This document shows, piece after piece, positions 6,849 to 13,341 of a stretch of 17,704 nt of DNA; within the stretch, counting starts at the first letter, position 1, and each line of letters begins with the position of its first letter. Source of the DNA: Propionibacteriaceae bacterium (GTDB taxonomy: Bacteria > Actinomycetota > Actinomycetes > Propionibacteriales > Propionibacteriaceae); assembly GCA_031254155.1 (NCBI GenBank), contig JAIRVA010000353.1:1-17704 (forward strand). The letters are read 5' to 3'. Position numbers and translations under genes: made by a program. The notes below the pieces were generated by a model. It was not told where the DNA came from, did no database searches, and saw nothing but the letters and a program-made list of their open reading frames with translations.

Positions 6849-7940
6849 ATGGAAAAGACAGCGCTGTCATTGAGCGAGACCGGACGCCTGCCCGAGCCAG
6901 GGGCCGCGTCCACTGGTCGCCCGCGCATGGTTGATGTCGCGGAGGTCGCCGGGGTGTCGCTCAAGACCGTGTCGCGGGTGATCAACGAGGAGCCGGGTGT
7001 GGTCGACGCGACCCGGGAGCGCGTCCGGGCGGCCATCGCCCAGCTGGGGTACCGTGTCAACGGGCCCGCCCGGGCCCTTGCCAGCCACCGGAGCGGTGCC
7101 ATCGGCATCATCACCGAGGCGACGGCCCACTTCGGACCCACGACCCAGTTCCTCGGCCTGGAACGGGCGGTCTGGGCGGCCGGCTACTCGGTGGTGGTGG
7201 CCTCGCTCAAAACCCGGACCGCGCCGGAGTTCTCGCTGGCAGTCGACCGGTTGCTGGACACCGGCGTCGACGGCCTGCTCATCAACGGTTCGAACTCGCG
7301 GCCCGTGAGCCTCGCCCAGGCGCTGCCCGCCGATGTCCCGACCGTCTCGGTGGGCGACCCCCCGACCGGCAACGTACCAGCCGACGCGAACCTGCTGTAC
7401 GCCTACAACGACCAGGCCGCCGGCGCCGGGCAAGCGGTGCGCCACCTGCTTGATCTCGGCCACCGGGCGGTCCACCACTTGGCCGGACCCCTCGACTGGG
7501 TACCAGCCCAACTGCGCCTGGCCGCCTGGCAGCGGACGCTGCGGACGGCCGGCGTGCCGGAGCCCGCCCCCGAGTACGGTGACTGGTCGGCCCAGTCAGG
7601 GTACGAGGCCGGCCGGCGCCTGCTCGCCCGGCCGGACGTGACGGCCGTCTTCGCGGCCAACGACCAGATGGCCATCGGCCTGTTGCGGGCGGCCGCCGAG
7701 GCCCACCGGAGCGTGCCTGCCACCTTGTCGGTCATCGGGTTCGACGATATTCCCGAAGCGAGCTACCTGCCCGTACCGCTCACCACGGTCCGGCAGGAGT
7801 TCAAGCAGTTGGCCGTCGCCGCGGTCGGCCAACTGGTCAGTCAGATCGCCGGGCAGGAGACGACCCGTCTGATCTCGGTTCCTACCACCCTCAGGCTGCG
7901 CGACAGTACAGCGCAACCCCCATCCCAGGAGAAGAAATGA
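6849..7940 (+). CDS. LacI-family transcriptional regulator
   Basis: A 363-residue regulator, probably the local repressor of the importer/GH42 operon. After a 26-residue leader, the HTH MVDVAEVAGVSLKTVSRVIN (27-46) and hinge helix region NGPARALAS precede a periplasmic-binding-protein-like ligand domain (from about residue 84) with typical segments GVDGLLINGS, GHRAVHHLAGP, AVFAANDQMAIGLLRAA and GFDDIPEASYLPVPLTTVRQ. The leader is longer than usual, and the ATG at 6927 would start at the HTH, but only 6849 has supporting promoter geometry. Codons 3-7 are operator O2, so the protein's own coding sequence contains a predicted binding site. Its TGA overlaps the next gene's ATG (ATGA), coupling it to the binding protein. 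The inducer is presumably a sugar imported or released by the operon products. Confidence 0.92.
   Translation: MEKTALSLSETGRLPEPGAASTGRPRMVDVAEVAGVSLKTVSRVINEEPGVVDATRERVRAAIAQLGYRVNGPARALASHRSGAIGIITEATAHFGPTTQFLGLERAVWAAGYSVVVASLKTRTAPEFSLAVDRLLDTGVDGLLINGSNSRPVSLAQALPADVPTVSVGDPPTGNVPADANLLYAYNDQAAGAGQAVRHLLDLGHRAVHHLAGPLDWVPAQLRLAAWQRTLRTAGVPEPAPEYGDWSAQSGYEAGRRLLARPDVTAVFAANDQMAIGLLRAAAEAHRSVPATLSVIGFDDIPEASYLPVPLTTVRQEFKQLAVAAVGQLVSQIAGQETTRLISVPTTLRLRDSTAQPPSQEKK
6857..6868. promoter_or_regulatory. Operator O2 inside lacI-type coding sequence
   Basis: A second exact copy of GACAGCGCTGTC spans codons 3-7 of the regulator gene, just downstream of the predicted transcription start. Its centre is 43 bp from that of O1, close to four turns of B-DNA, so the two sites face the same side of the helix and could be bridged by one tetramer or occupied cooperatively. 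Confidence 0.72.
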
Positions 7941-9292
7941 CACCACGCACACTCACCACGACGGCCCTCGCCGCCCTGCTCGCCCTCGGCCTCGGCGCCT
8001 GTAGTTCGCCGAGTTCCGACACTACGGCGACATCCGCCAACCCAGCTACGACGGCGACGACCGCGCCGAGCGACTTCGACAAGGCCATGGCCACACCGAC
8101 CACCCTCACGTTCTGGACCTGGGTCAATGACATCCAAAACCAGATCGATCTCTTCACCGCCAAGTACCCCGCGATCAAGGTCGAGGTGGTCAACGCCGGC
8201 CAGGGCGGGCCGGAGTACCAGAAACTCCGGACGGCCATCGAGGCCGGGTCGGGCGCGCCCGATGTCGCCCAGATCGAGTACCAGTACCTCTCCAGCTTCC
8301 GGTTGACGAACGATCTGCTCGACCTCAAACCGTACGTTGGTGACATCACCGGCGAGTTCCCCGGGTGGATCGCCTCCCAGATCGGGGGCAACGGCGGCAT
8401 CTGGGGCGTGCCGCAGGACACGGGCCCGATGGGTTTCCTCTACCGGACTGATCTGCTCCAGGCGGCGGGCCTCAAGACGCCCGCCACGTGGGCCGAGTTC
8501 GGGACGGCGGCCACGGCCTACCACACGGCGACGGGCAACTACCTGACTGACATGCCGGGCAACGACCCCGGGCAGCTGGTGGGTCTGTTCTGGCAGGCGG
8601 GCGCCCGCCCCTTCGCGTACGACGGCGACAAGACGGTCACCATCGACCTAACCTCTGACAAGGTCAATCAGGTGTTGGAGTTCTGGCAGCCGCTGGTCGA
8701 CAACGGGGCAGTCGCGACGGATCCAGACTTCACCGACCAGTGGTACCAGGGGTTGGCGAACGGGACGTACGCCTCGTGGCTGACGGCGGCCTGGGGACCG
8801 CTGTTCCTGCAGGGGACCGCCGGCGACACGTCCGGCAAGTGGGGCGCCGCGCCCCTGCCGCAGTGGCAGACGGGTGCGCCCGTCTCCGGCAACTGGGGCG
8901 GGTCGACCGACGCCGTCCTCGCGTCGTCGCCCAATCCGGTCGCGGCCGCCGAACTCGCCCGGTTCATCAACCTGGAGAAGGCGCCGGCCCTGACATTGGC
9001 CAATGAGCAGTTCCTCTTCCCCGCGATGACCAGTATCCTGGGCGCCCCCGAGTTCGCCGACGCCACGTCGGACTTCTACGGCGGGCAGAAGGTCAACGCC
9101 CTGTTCGCCACCATCTCGGGCACGGTGAGCACGGACTTCGAGTGGCTGCCGTTCATGGACTACGTGTACTCGTCCTTCAACGACACCCTCGGCAAGGCCT
9201 GGGCGGACAAGACCGATCTGAAGGCGGGCGCGGCGGCGTGGCAGGCCGATCTCGTGCAGTACGCCCAGGCGCAGGGCTTCACGGTCAAGTGA
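7937..9292 (+). CDS. ABC sugar transporter substrate-binding lipoprotein (unit A)
   Basis: This 451-residue protein is the extracellular receptor of the first importer. Its signal peptide ends in lipobox LGAC with Cys22 as the lipidated residue, followed by a Ser/Thr/Ala-rich tether to about residue 50. The mature part has the family 1 solute-binding layout: LTFWTWVNDIQNQIDLFTAKYP, VEVVNAGQGGPEYQKLRTAIEAGSGAPDVAQIEYQYL, GVPQDTGPMGFLYRTDLLQAAG and many surface Trp/Tyr residues suited to stacking on sugar rings. Length is usual for CUT1 receptors. A strong ribosome site (AGGAG, five bases before the ATG) lies within the end of the regulator gene, so this protein can be made in larger amounts than its neighbours. 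A hairpin just after the stop codon may reinforce that. The ligand is not deducible; a galactosyl oligosaccharide fits the adjacent GH42. Confidence 0.92.
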   Translation: MTPRTLTTTALAALLALGLGACSSPSSDTTATSANPATTATTAPSDFDKAMATPTTLTFWTWVNDIQNQIDLFTAKYPAIKVEVVNAGQGGPEYQKLRTAIEAGSGAPDVAQIEYQYLSSFRLTNDLLDLKPYVGDITGEFPGWIASQIGGNGGIWGVPQDTGPMGFLYRTDLLQAAGLKTPATWAEFGTAATAYHTATGNYLTDMPGNDPGQLVGLFWQAGARPFAYDGDKTVTIDLTSDKVNQVLEFWQPLVDNGAVATDPDFTDQWYQGLANGTYASWLTAAWGPLFLQGTAGDTSGKWGAAPLPQWQTGAPVSGNWGGSTDAVLASSPNPVAAAELARFINLEKAPALTLANEQFLFPAMTSILGAPEFADATSDFYGGQKVNALFATISGTVSTDFEWLPFMDYVYSSFNDTLGKAWADKTDLKAGAAAWQADLVQYAQAQGFTVK

Positions 9293-10185
9293 CCCGGCGT
9301 CAGTCACCGGCCCGGCGCCGGGAGGCCCGGGCCGGTTACCTCTTCCTGCTACCCTTCGCGGTGGTGTTCACCGCGATGTTGGTGGTCCCGCTCGTCTACT
9401 CGGCGTACCTCTCCCTCTACCGCCGCCAGTTGGTCGGCGGGACGGCCTTCGTCGGACTGGCGAACTACGCCCGGGCGCTCAAGGACCAGGAGTTCCTGGC
9501 CGGCGTGGGCCGGGTCGGCCTGGTGTTGCTGGTCCAGGTACCGGTCATGCTGGTCCTGGCCCTCGTCCTCGCCCTGGTTCTCGACTCCGGCCGGCTGCAC
9601 CTCAAGCGGTTCGTCCGCCTCGCGGTCTTCGTGCCGTACGCTGTCCCGGCGGTCATCGCGGCCCTGATGTGGGGGTACCTCTACGGCCGCGACTTCGGTC
9701 CCTTCGCCCAGTTGGCCAAGGCTCTGGGGGTCGCGCCGTTCGACTTCCTCGGCAACGGTACGATGCTGGGCTCGATCATGAACATCGTGACGTGGAGCTT
9801 CGTCGGCTACAACATGATTATCATGTACTCGGCCCTCCGGACGGTGCCGGCCGAGTTGTACGAGGCGGCCCGCATCGACGGGGCAGGGGAGTTCCAGATC
9901 GCCTGGTCGATCAAGGTCCCCGCATTGCGCCCGGCGATCATCCTGACAGTCATCTTCTCCGTCATCGGGAGTTTCCAGTTGTTCAACGAGCCCAGCATTC
10001 TGCGGTCAATCGCCCCCAATGTCATCACCCGGGGGTACACGCCGAACCTGTATGCCTACAACCAGGCTTTCGCGGCGCAGGACATGAACTACTCGGCGGC
10101 CATCGCCTTCCTGCTCGGATTCGTCATCATGATCGTGTCGTACGTCTTCCAGCTGACGACGCGCCGGAAGGCGGCTGCGGCATGA
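9289..10185 (+). CDS. CUT1 sugar ABC permease, MalF-like (unit A)
   Basis: A 298-residue inner-membrane permease. I chose the GTG at 9289, which overlaps the previous stop as GTGA; it gives a normal MalF/LacF-type N-terminus with a basic cluster (RRREARAG) then a hydrophobic helix (YLFLLPFAVVFTAMLVVPLVYSAYL, broken here only for description). The coding frame is open further upstream, but those residues only overlay the binding-protein gene. About six membrane helices can be seen. The EAA loop that contacts the ATPase is present as EAARIDGAGEFQIAWSIKVP. A 10-bp perfect hairpin covers codons 6-16 and may limit translation relative to the receptor. The downstream partner starts at an overlapping ATGA. 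Confidence 0.9.
   Translation: MTRRQSPARRREARAGYLFLLPFAVVFTAMLVVPLVYSAYLSLYRRQLVGGTAFVGLANYARALKDQEFLAGVGRVGLVLLVQVPVMLVLALVLALVLDSGRLHLKRFVRLAVFVPYAVPAVIAALMWGYLYGRDFGPFAQLAKALGVAPFDFLGNGTMLGSIMNIVTWSFVGYNMIIMYSALRTVPAELYEAARIDGAGEFQIAWSIKVPALRPAIILTVIFSVIGSFQLFNEPSILRSIAPNVITRGYTPNLYAYNQAFAAQDMNYSAAIAFLLGFVIMIVSYVFQLTTRRKAAAA
9306..9336 (+). repeat. GC-rich hairpin at the receptor/permease junction
   Basis: ACCGGCCCGG (9306-9315) and CCGGGCCGGT (9327-9336) are perfect reverse complements around an 11-base loop. The stem starts 14 bases after the binding-protein stop and lies inside the first codons of the permease. Its location matches hairpins known from other sugar-importer operons that protect the receptor mRNA from 3' decay and keep permease output low. 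No T-run follows, so it is not a classical terminator. Confidence 0.65.
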
Positions 10186-11069
10186 GTACGCTTGTCACCC
10201 GGCCCCGGGCCAGACGTCACCCGGCCGAACGGCGGAGCTGGCTGCTGACCGTCGTCGTGCTGTTGATTGTCGCGTACTTCCTGCTGCCGCTGTGGTGGCT
10301 CGCGGTCGCGTCGACCAAGTCGAACTCCGACCTGTTCGGTTCGTTCGGGCTGTGGTTCGGCTCGCACTTCAACCTCACCAGGAACCTCGCCGACGTTTTC
10401 ACCTTCGCCGACGGGGTCTTCCTCAAGTGGCTGCGCAACACGGTGGTGTACGCGGTGAGCGCGGCGGTCGGTTCGGCGCTGCTCTCGACCACGGCGGGGT
10501 ACGCCCTGGCCAAGCTCCGTTTCGGCGGCCGCAACCTGTTCTTCGCCATCATCATGGGGGCCATCATGGTGCCGATGACGGCCCTGGCCATCCCGACGTA
10601 CCTGCTGTTCGCCAAGATGGGGCTCACCAACACGCCCTGGGCGGTCATTCTGCCCTCCCTGGTCAGCCCGTTCGGCGTCTATCTGATGCGGGTGTACGCC
10701 GCGGACGCGGTCGACCAGTCGCTGCTCGAATCGGCCCGGGTCGACGGCGCGGGCGAGGGGCGACTCTTCTTCACGATCGCGTTGCGCCTACTCGCGCCGG
10801 GTTTCGTCACCGTCCTGCTGTTCCAACTGGTCGCCACCTGGAACAACTATTTCCTGCCGCTCATCATGCTCAACAGCCCGGAGTGGTACCCGTTGACCGT
10901 CGGCCTCGCCCAGTGGCAGGCGACGGCGCAAGGCGGAACGGGCGCACAAGCGCTATTCTCAATGGTGATCGCCGGATCGTTCGTTTCGATCCTGCCCCTG
11001 ATCATCGCTTTCCTGTTCCTGCAACGCTACTGGCAGTCGGGTCTGGCCGCCGGCAGCGTCAAACAATGA
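10182..11069 (+). CDS. CUT1 sugar ABC permease, MalG-like (unit A)
   Basis: A 295-residue permease and second half of the unit A channel. The ATG at 10182 overlaps the stop of the preceding permease (ATGA), the usual translational coupling for equimolar subunits. An Arg-rich cytoplasmic N-terminus (about 1-17) leads into a first helix (SWLLTVVVLLIVAYFLLPLW), and roughly six helices follow. The EAA loop reads ESARVDGAGEGRLFFTIALR; the segment ATWNNYFLPLIMLN near the C-terminus is the W-N-N-[YF] signature typical of MalG-type partners. The C-terminal end (FLQRYWQSGLAAGSVKQ) is also typical. No transport ATPase gene is adjacent, so this pair probably uses an ATPase shared between importers (MsiK-type) encoded elsewhere. 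Confidence 0.92.
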   Translation: MSTLVTRPRARRHPAERRSWLLTVVVLLIVAYFLLPLWWLAVASTKSNSDLFGSFGLWFGSHFNLTRNLADVFTFADGVFLKWLRNTVVYAVSAAVGSALLSTTAGYALAKLRFGGRNLFFAIIMGAIMVPMTALAIPTYLLFAKMGLTNTPWAVILPSLVSPFGVYLMRVYAADAVDQSLLESARVDGAGEGRLFFTIALRLLAPGFVTVLLFQLVATWNNYFLPLIMLNSPEWYPLTVGLAQWQATAQGGTGAQALFSMVIAGSFVSILPLIIAFLFLQRYWQSGLAAGSVKQ

Positions 11070-11079
11070 AGGAGTCCAC

Positions 11080-13170
11080 ATGGTTCGCCTGCCCGCGCCG
11101 GTCTTGTTCGGCGCCGCCTACTACCCCGAGTACCTGACCTCCGACCGGCTGGCCGAGGACATGGCCCTGATGCAGGCCGCCGGGTTCACGGTCATCCGGG
11201 TCGGAGAGTCGACCTGGTCGACCTGGGAGCCCGAAGACGGCCGGTTCGACCTCGACTGGCTGGAGCCGACCCTCGACGCGGCCCACGCGCACGGGATCGC
11301 GGTCGTCCTCGGCACGCCGACGTACGCCCTCCCGCCCTGGCTCGCGCGCAAGCACCCCGAGCTTGCCGCCGAGCGCCGGACCGGGGAGCCCATCCCGTGG
11401 GGCGGGCGCCAGGACATGGACTACACCCACCCGGCCTTCCGGTTCCACGCCGAGCGGGTCACCCGGGCGGTCGTCGGGCGCTACTGCGACCATCCCGCCG
11501 TGATCGGTTACCAGGTGGACAACGAACCGGGTCTGGTCCTGTTCCACAACCGGGGCGTGTTTGAGGGCTTCGTCGACGAGCTCCGCCACGAGTTTGGCGA
11601 CGTCGAGGCGCTCAACGAGGCCTGGGGCCTGGTCTACTGGTCGCACCGGCTCTCGACCTGGTCCGACCTCTGGGTGCCGGACGGCAACACGACGCCGCAG
11701 TACGACCTGGCGTGGCGGCGCTACCAGGCCCGGCTGACCGACGAGTACATCGCCTGGCAGGCGAGTATCGTCCGGACGTACGCCCGGGCAGACCAGTTCG
11801 TCACCACCTGCGTCGCCTTCGGGCACCCGGGGGTCGACGATCCGGGGCTCGCGCGGGACCTCGACATCACCGCCGGCAACCTCTATTACGGTACGCAGGC
11901 CGCGCTGGCCCTGCCGGGCGCCGAGGTCACGCCGCAGGGCTGGTCGATCACCGGCGTGGGACAGCTGTGGCTCGCCATCGACCGGGTGTACGCCGCCAAA
12001 CAGGCCCCGTTCCTCGTCACGGAGACCAACGCCGGGACGATTGGCGGCTCCGCGATGAACTTCTCGGCGTACGACGGGCAGTGGCGCCAGGTGGCGTGGG
12101 CGATGGTCGCCCGCGGTGCCCGGATGGTCGAGTACTGGCATTGGCACTCGTTGCCGTGGGGGACCGAGACGTACTGGACCGGTGTCCTGCCGCACGACGG
12201 CCAGCCCGGCCGCGTCTACCGGGAGGTGGCCGCGCTCGGCCAGGAGTTGCGGGCCGCCGGGCCGCTGGTCGACGACCTGGTCCCCGACGCGACGGTCGGG
12301 CTTCTCTGGTCGAACGCATCCCGGTGGGCGCTGACCGCCCAGTCGCCGTGGCCCGACGACCACGGGGCTGACCACAACCCGGAGGCGTACGCGACGATTG
12401 TCGAGGCCTTCTATCAGGGGGCGTTCGGGGCCGGTCTGCCGGTCCGGGTGGTCCACGACGTCCAGACCGTCGAGCTGGACCCGGCCGCGGTGGCGGGTGA
12501 GCTGCCCGTCCTGCTCGTCCCGGCGTTGTACGTTGCGGGCGAAGGATTGATCGAGTGGCTGCGGGCGTACGTGGGGGCGGGCGGCCACCTCGTCCTCGGC
12601 CCGCGGAGCCTTTACGCGGATTCCGGGGCCCGCGTACTGTCGGTCCCCAAGCCCGCCGGACTCGTGGACCTCGCGGGGCTCACGTACCAAGAACTGAGCA
12701 ATCTCCAGGCCCCGCTGCGGGTCATGGGCTCGGCGGACTTCGCCGTACCCCCCGACGCCACGGCGGACCGGTGGGTCGAGGGCCTGCTGCCGGCGGCGGG
12801 GGCGGACGTCCTGGCGACGTACGACCACCCGCACTTCGGCCAGTACGCGGCCATCGTGAGCCACCAGGCGGGGGCGGGCCGGGTGACGACGGTGGGGACG
12901 CTGCCGAGCCGGGGGCTGGCGACGGCCGTCCTCCGCTGGGCGGCGGGCGGGGACGACCCGTGGCGGGCGCTGAACCAGGGCGCGGTCACGGTCACCTCGG
13001 CCACCGTCAGCGGCGGGCACCGTCTCCGGGTCCTGCACAACTGGTCCTGGACTCCGGCCATCGTCCGCCTCCCCGAGCCGGCGGCCGACCTCGCCGACGT
13101 CACGCGGATCCTGCCGGAAGGTACGACCCTCGACCTCGGACCCTGGGACGTCCGGGTACTCCGCCAGTAA
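11080..13170 (+). CDS. GH42 beta-galactosidase, cytoplasmic
   Basis: A 696-residue retaining glycosidase that removes terminal beta-galactosyl (in some relatives alpha-L-arabinopyranosyl) residues. The N-terminal TIM barrel opens with LFGAAYYPEYL and carries the acid/base Glu149 in YQVDNEPG and the nucleophile Glu315 in LVTETNAG, matching the spacing known in GH42. A middle trimerisation domain (about 395-620; for example LLVPALYVAGEGLIEWLRAY) and a small beta-sandwich C-terminus (HRLRVLHNW onward) complete the family architecture and usual length. The cysteine cluster that binds zinc in some GH42 enzymes is absent: the corresponding stretch reads GGRQDMDYTHP, and I see only two cysteines in the whole protein. 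There is no signal peptide, so it hydrolyses imported oligosaccharides. AAGGAG (11069-11074) sits five bases before the ATG. A terminator follows, making it the last gene of unit A. Confidence 0.93.
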   Translation: MVRLPAPVLFGAAYYPEYLTSDRLAEDMALMQAAGFTVIRVGESTWSTWEPEDGRFDLDWLEPTLDAAHAHGIAVVLGTPTYALPPWLARKHPELAAERRTGEPIPWGGRQDMDYTHPAFRFHAERVTRAVVGRYCDHPAVIGYQVDNEPGLVLFHNRGVFEGFVDELRHEFGDVEALNEAWGLVYWSHRLSTWSDLWVPDGNTTPQYDLAWRRYQARLTDEYIAWQASIVRTYARADQFVTTCVAFGHPGVDDPGLARDLDITAGNLYYGTQAALALPGAEVTPQGWSITGVGQLWLAIDRVYAAKQAPFLVTETNAGTIGGSAMNFSAYDGQWRQVAWAMVARGARMVEYWHWHSLPWGTETYWTGVLPHDGQPGRVYREVAALGQELRAAGPLVDDLVPDATVGLLWSNASRWALTAQSPWPDDHGADHNPEAYATIVEAFYQGAFGAGLPVRVVHDVQTVELDPAAVAGELPVLLVPALYVAGEGLIEWLRAYVGAGGHLVLGPRSLYADSGARVLSVPKPAGLVDLAGLTYQELSNLQAPLRVMGSADFAVPPDATADRWVEGLLPAAGADVLATYDHPHFGQYAAIVSHQAGAGRVTTVGTLPSRGLATAVLRWAAGGDDPWRALNQGAVTVTSATVSGGHRLRVLHNWSWTPAIVRLPEPAADLADVTRILPEGTTLDLGPWDVRVLRQ

Positions 13171-13183
13171 CCCGACCCACGAG

Positions 13184-13237
13184 ACGCCCCGGACGGGCCG
13201 CCACCGAGCGGCGGCCGCGCCGGGGCGTTTCCTTTTC
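13184..13237 (+). terminator. Intrinsic terminator after GH42
   Basis: A two-part perfect stem: ACGCCCCGG (13184-13192) pairs with CCGGGGCGT (13220-13228), and inside it GGCCGCC (13196-13202) pairs with GGCGGCC (13210-13216) around a seven-base loop. It is followed by the T-rich stretch TTTCCTTTT. It begins 13 bases after the GH42 stop codon and separates unit A from unit B. Confidence 0.85.
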
Positions 13238-13262
13238 CCCGGTCTCGAGACCCTGCAGGGTA

Positions 13263-13291
13263 TTGCGCTGGCCTGACGCGTCGAGTACACT
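13263..13291 (+). promoter_or_regulatory. Predicted promoter of the GH125 unit
   Basis: TTGCGC (13263-13268) and TACACT (13286-13291) are each four-of-six matches to -35 and -10 boxes, with an ideal 17-bp spacer. Transcription would begin near 13298, at the edge of the dyad at 13300-13325, leaving a leader of about 45 bases with a good ribosome site. CATAAT (13311-13316) is a better -10 match but has no credible -35 partner. Confidence 0.45.
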
Positions 13292-13299
13292 GTCGTTAA

Positions 13300-13325
13300 A
13301 CTACATTGAACATAATCAGTATAGT
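13300..13325. promoter_or_regulatory. 26-bp imperfect palindrome, candidate operator of unit B
   Basis: The two 13-base halves agree at nine positions when one is reverse-complemented; the outer ACTA (13300-13303) and TAGT (13322-13325) and the inner TGA (13307-13309) and TCA (13316-13318) are the conserved blocks. It lies immediately after the predicted transcription start. GTTAAAC also occurs twice in direct orientation at its flanks (13295-13301 and 13324-13330). The sequence is unlike the GACAGCGCTGTC operators, which suggests a different regulator. Confidence 0.45.
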
Positions 13326-13334
13326 TAAACGCTC

Positions 13335-13339
13335 GGAGG
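13335..13339 (+). promoter_or_regulatory. Ribosome binding site of the GH125 gene
   Basis: GGAGG is followed after two bases by ATG (13342) and after five by an in-frame GTG (13345). Other genes here use about five bases of spacing, so the GTG may be the true start; the difference is one residue. The TTG at 13306 further upstream has no such site and would lie inside the operator-like dyad. Confidence 0.6.
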
Positions 13340-13341
13340 CA

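Noticed and set aside
6095..7141. A 348-codon minus-strand frame over the reductase end and the LacI start
   Set aside because: It runs antisense through two clear genes and the promoter/operator region, and its translation has no recognisable family features.
9142..9288. Upstream extension of the first unit A permease frame
   Set aside because: The extra residues overlay the receptor gene in another frame and do not resemble a permease N-terminus; the GTGA overlap at 9289 gives the expected start.
9669..10181. Upstream extension of the second unit A permease frame
   Set aside because: It is a shadow of the first permease; the ATGA start at 10182 gives a normal Arg-rich N-terminus before helix 1.
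13306..13341. TTG start adding 12 residues to the GH125 enzyme
   Set aside because: It has no ribosome site and would lie in the operator-like dyad; GGAGG at 13335-13339 supports 13342 or 13345.
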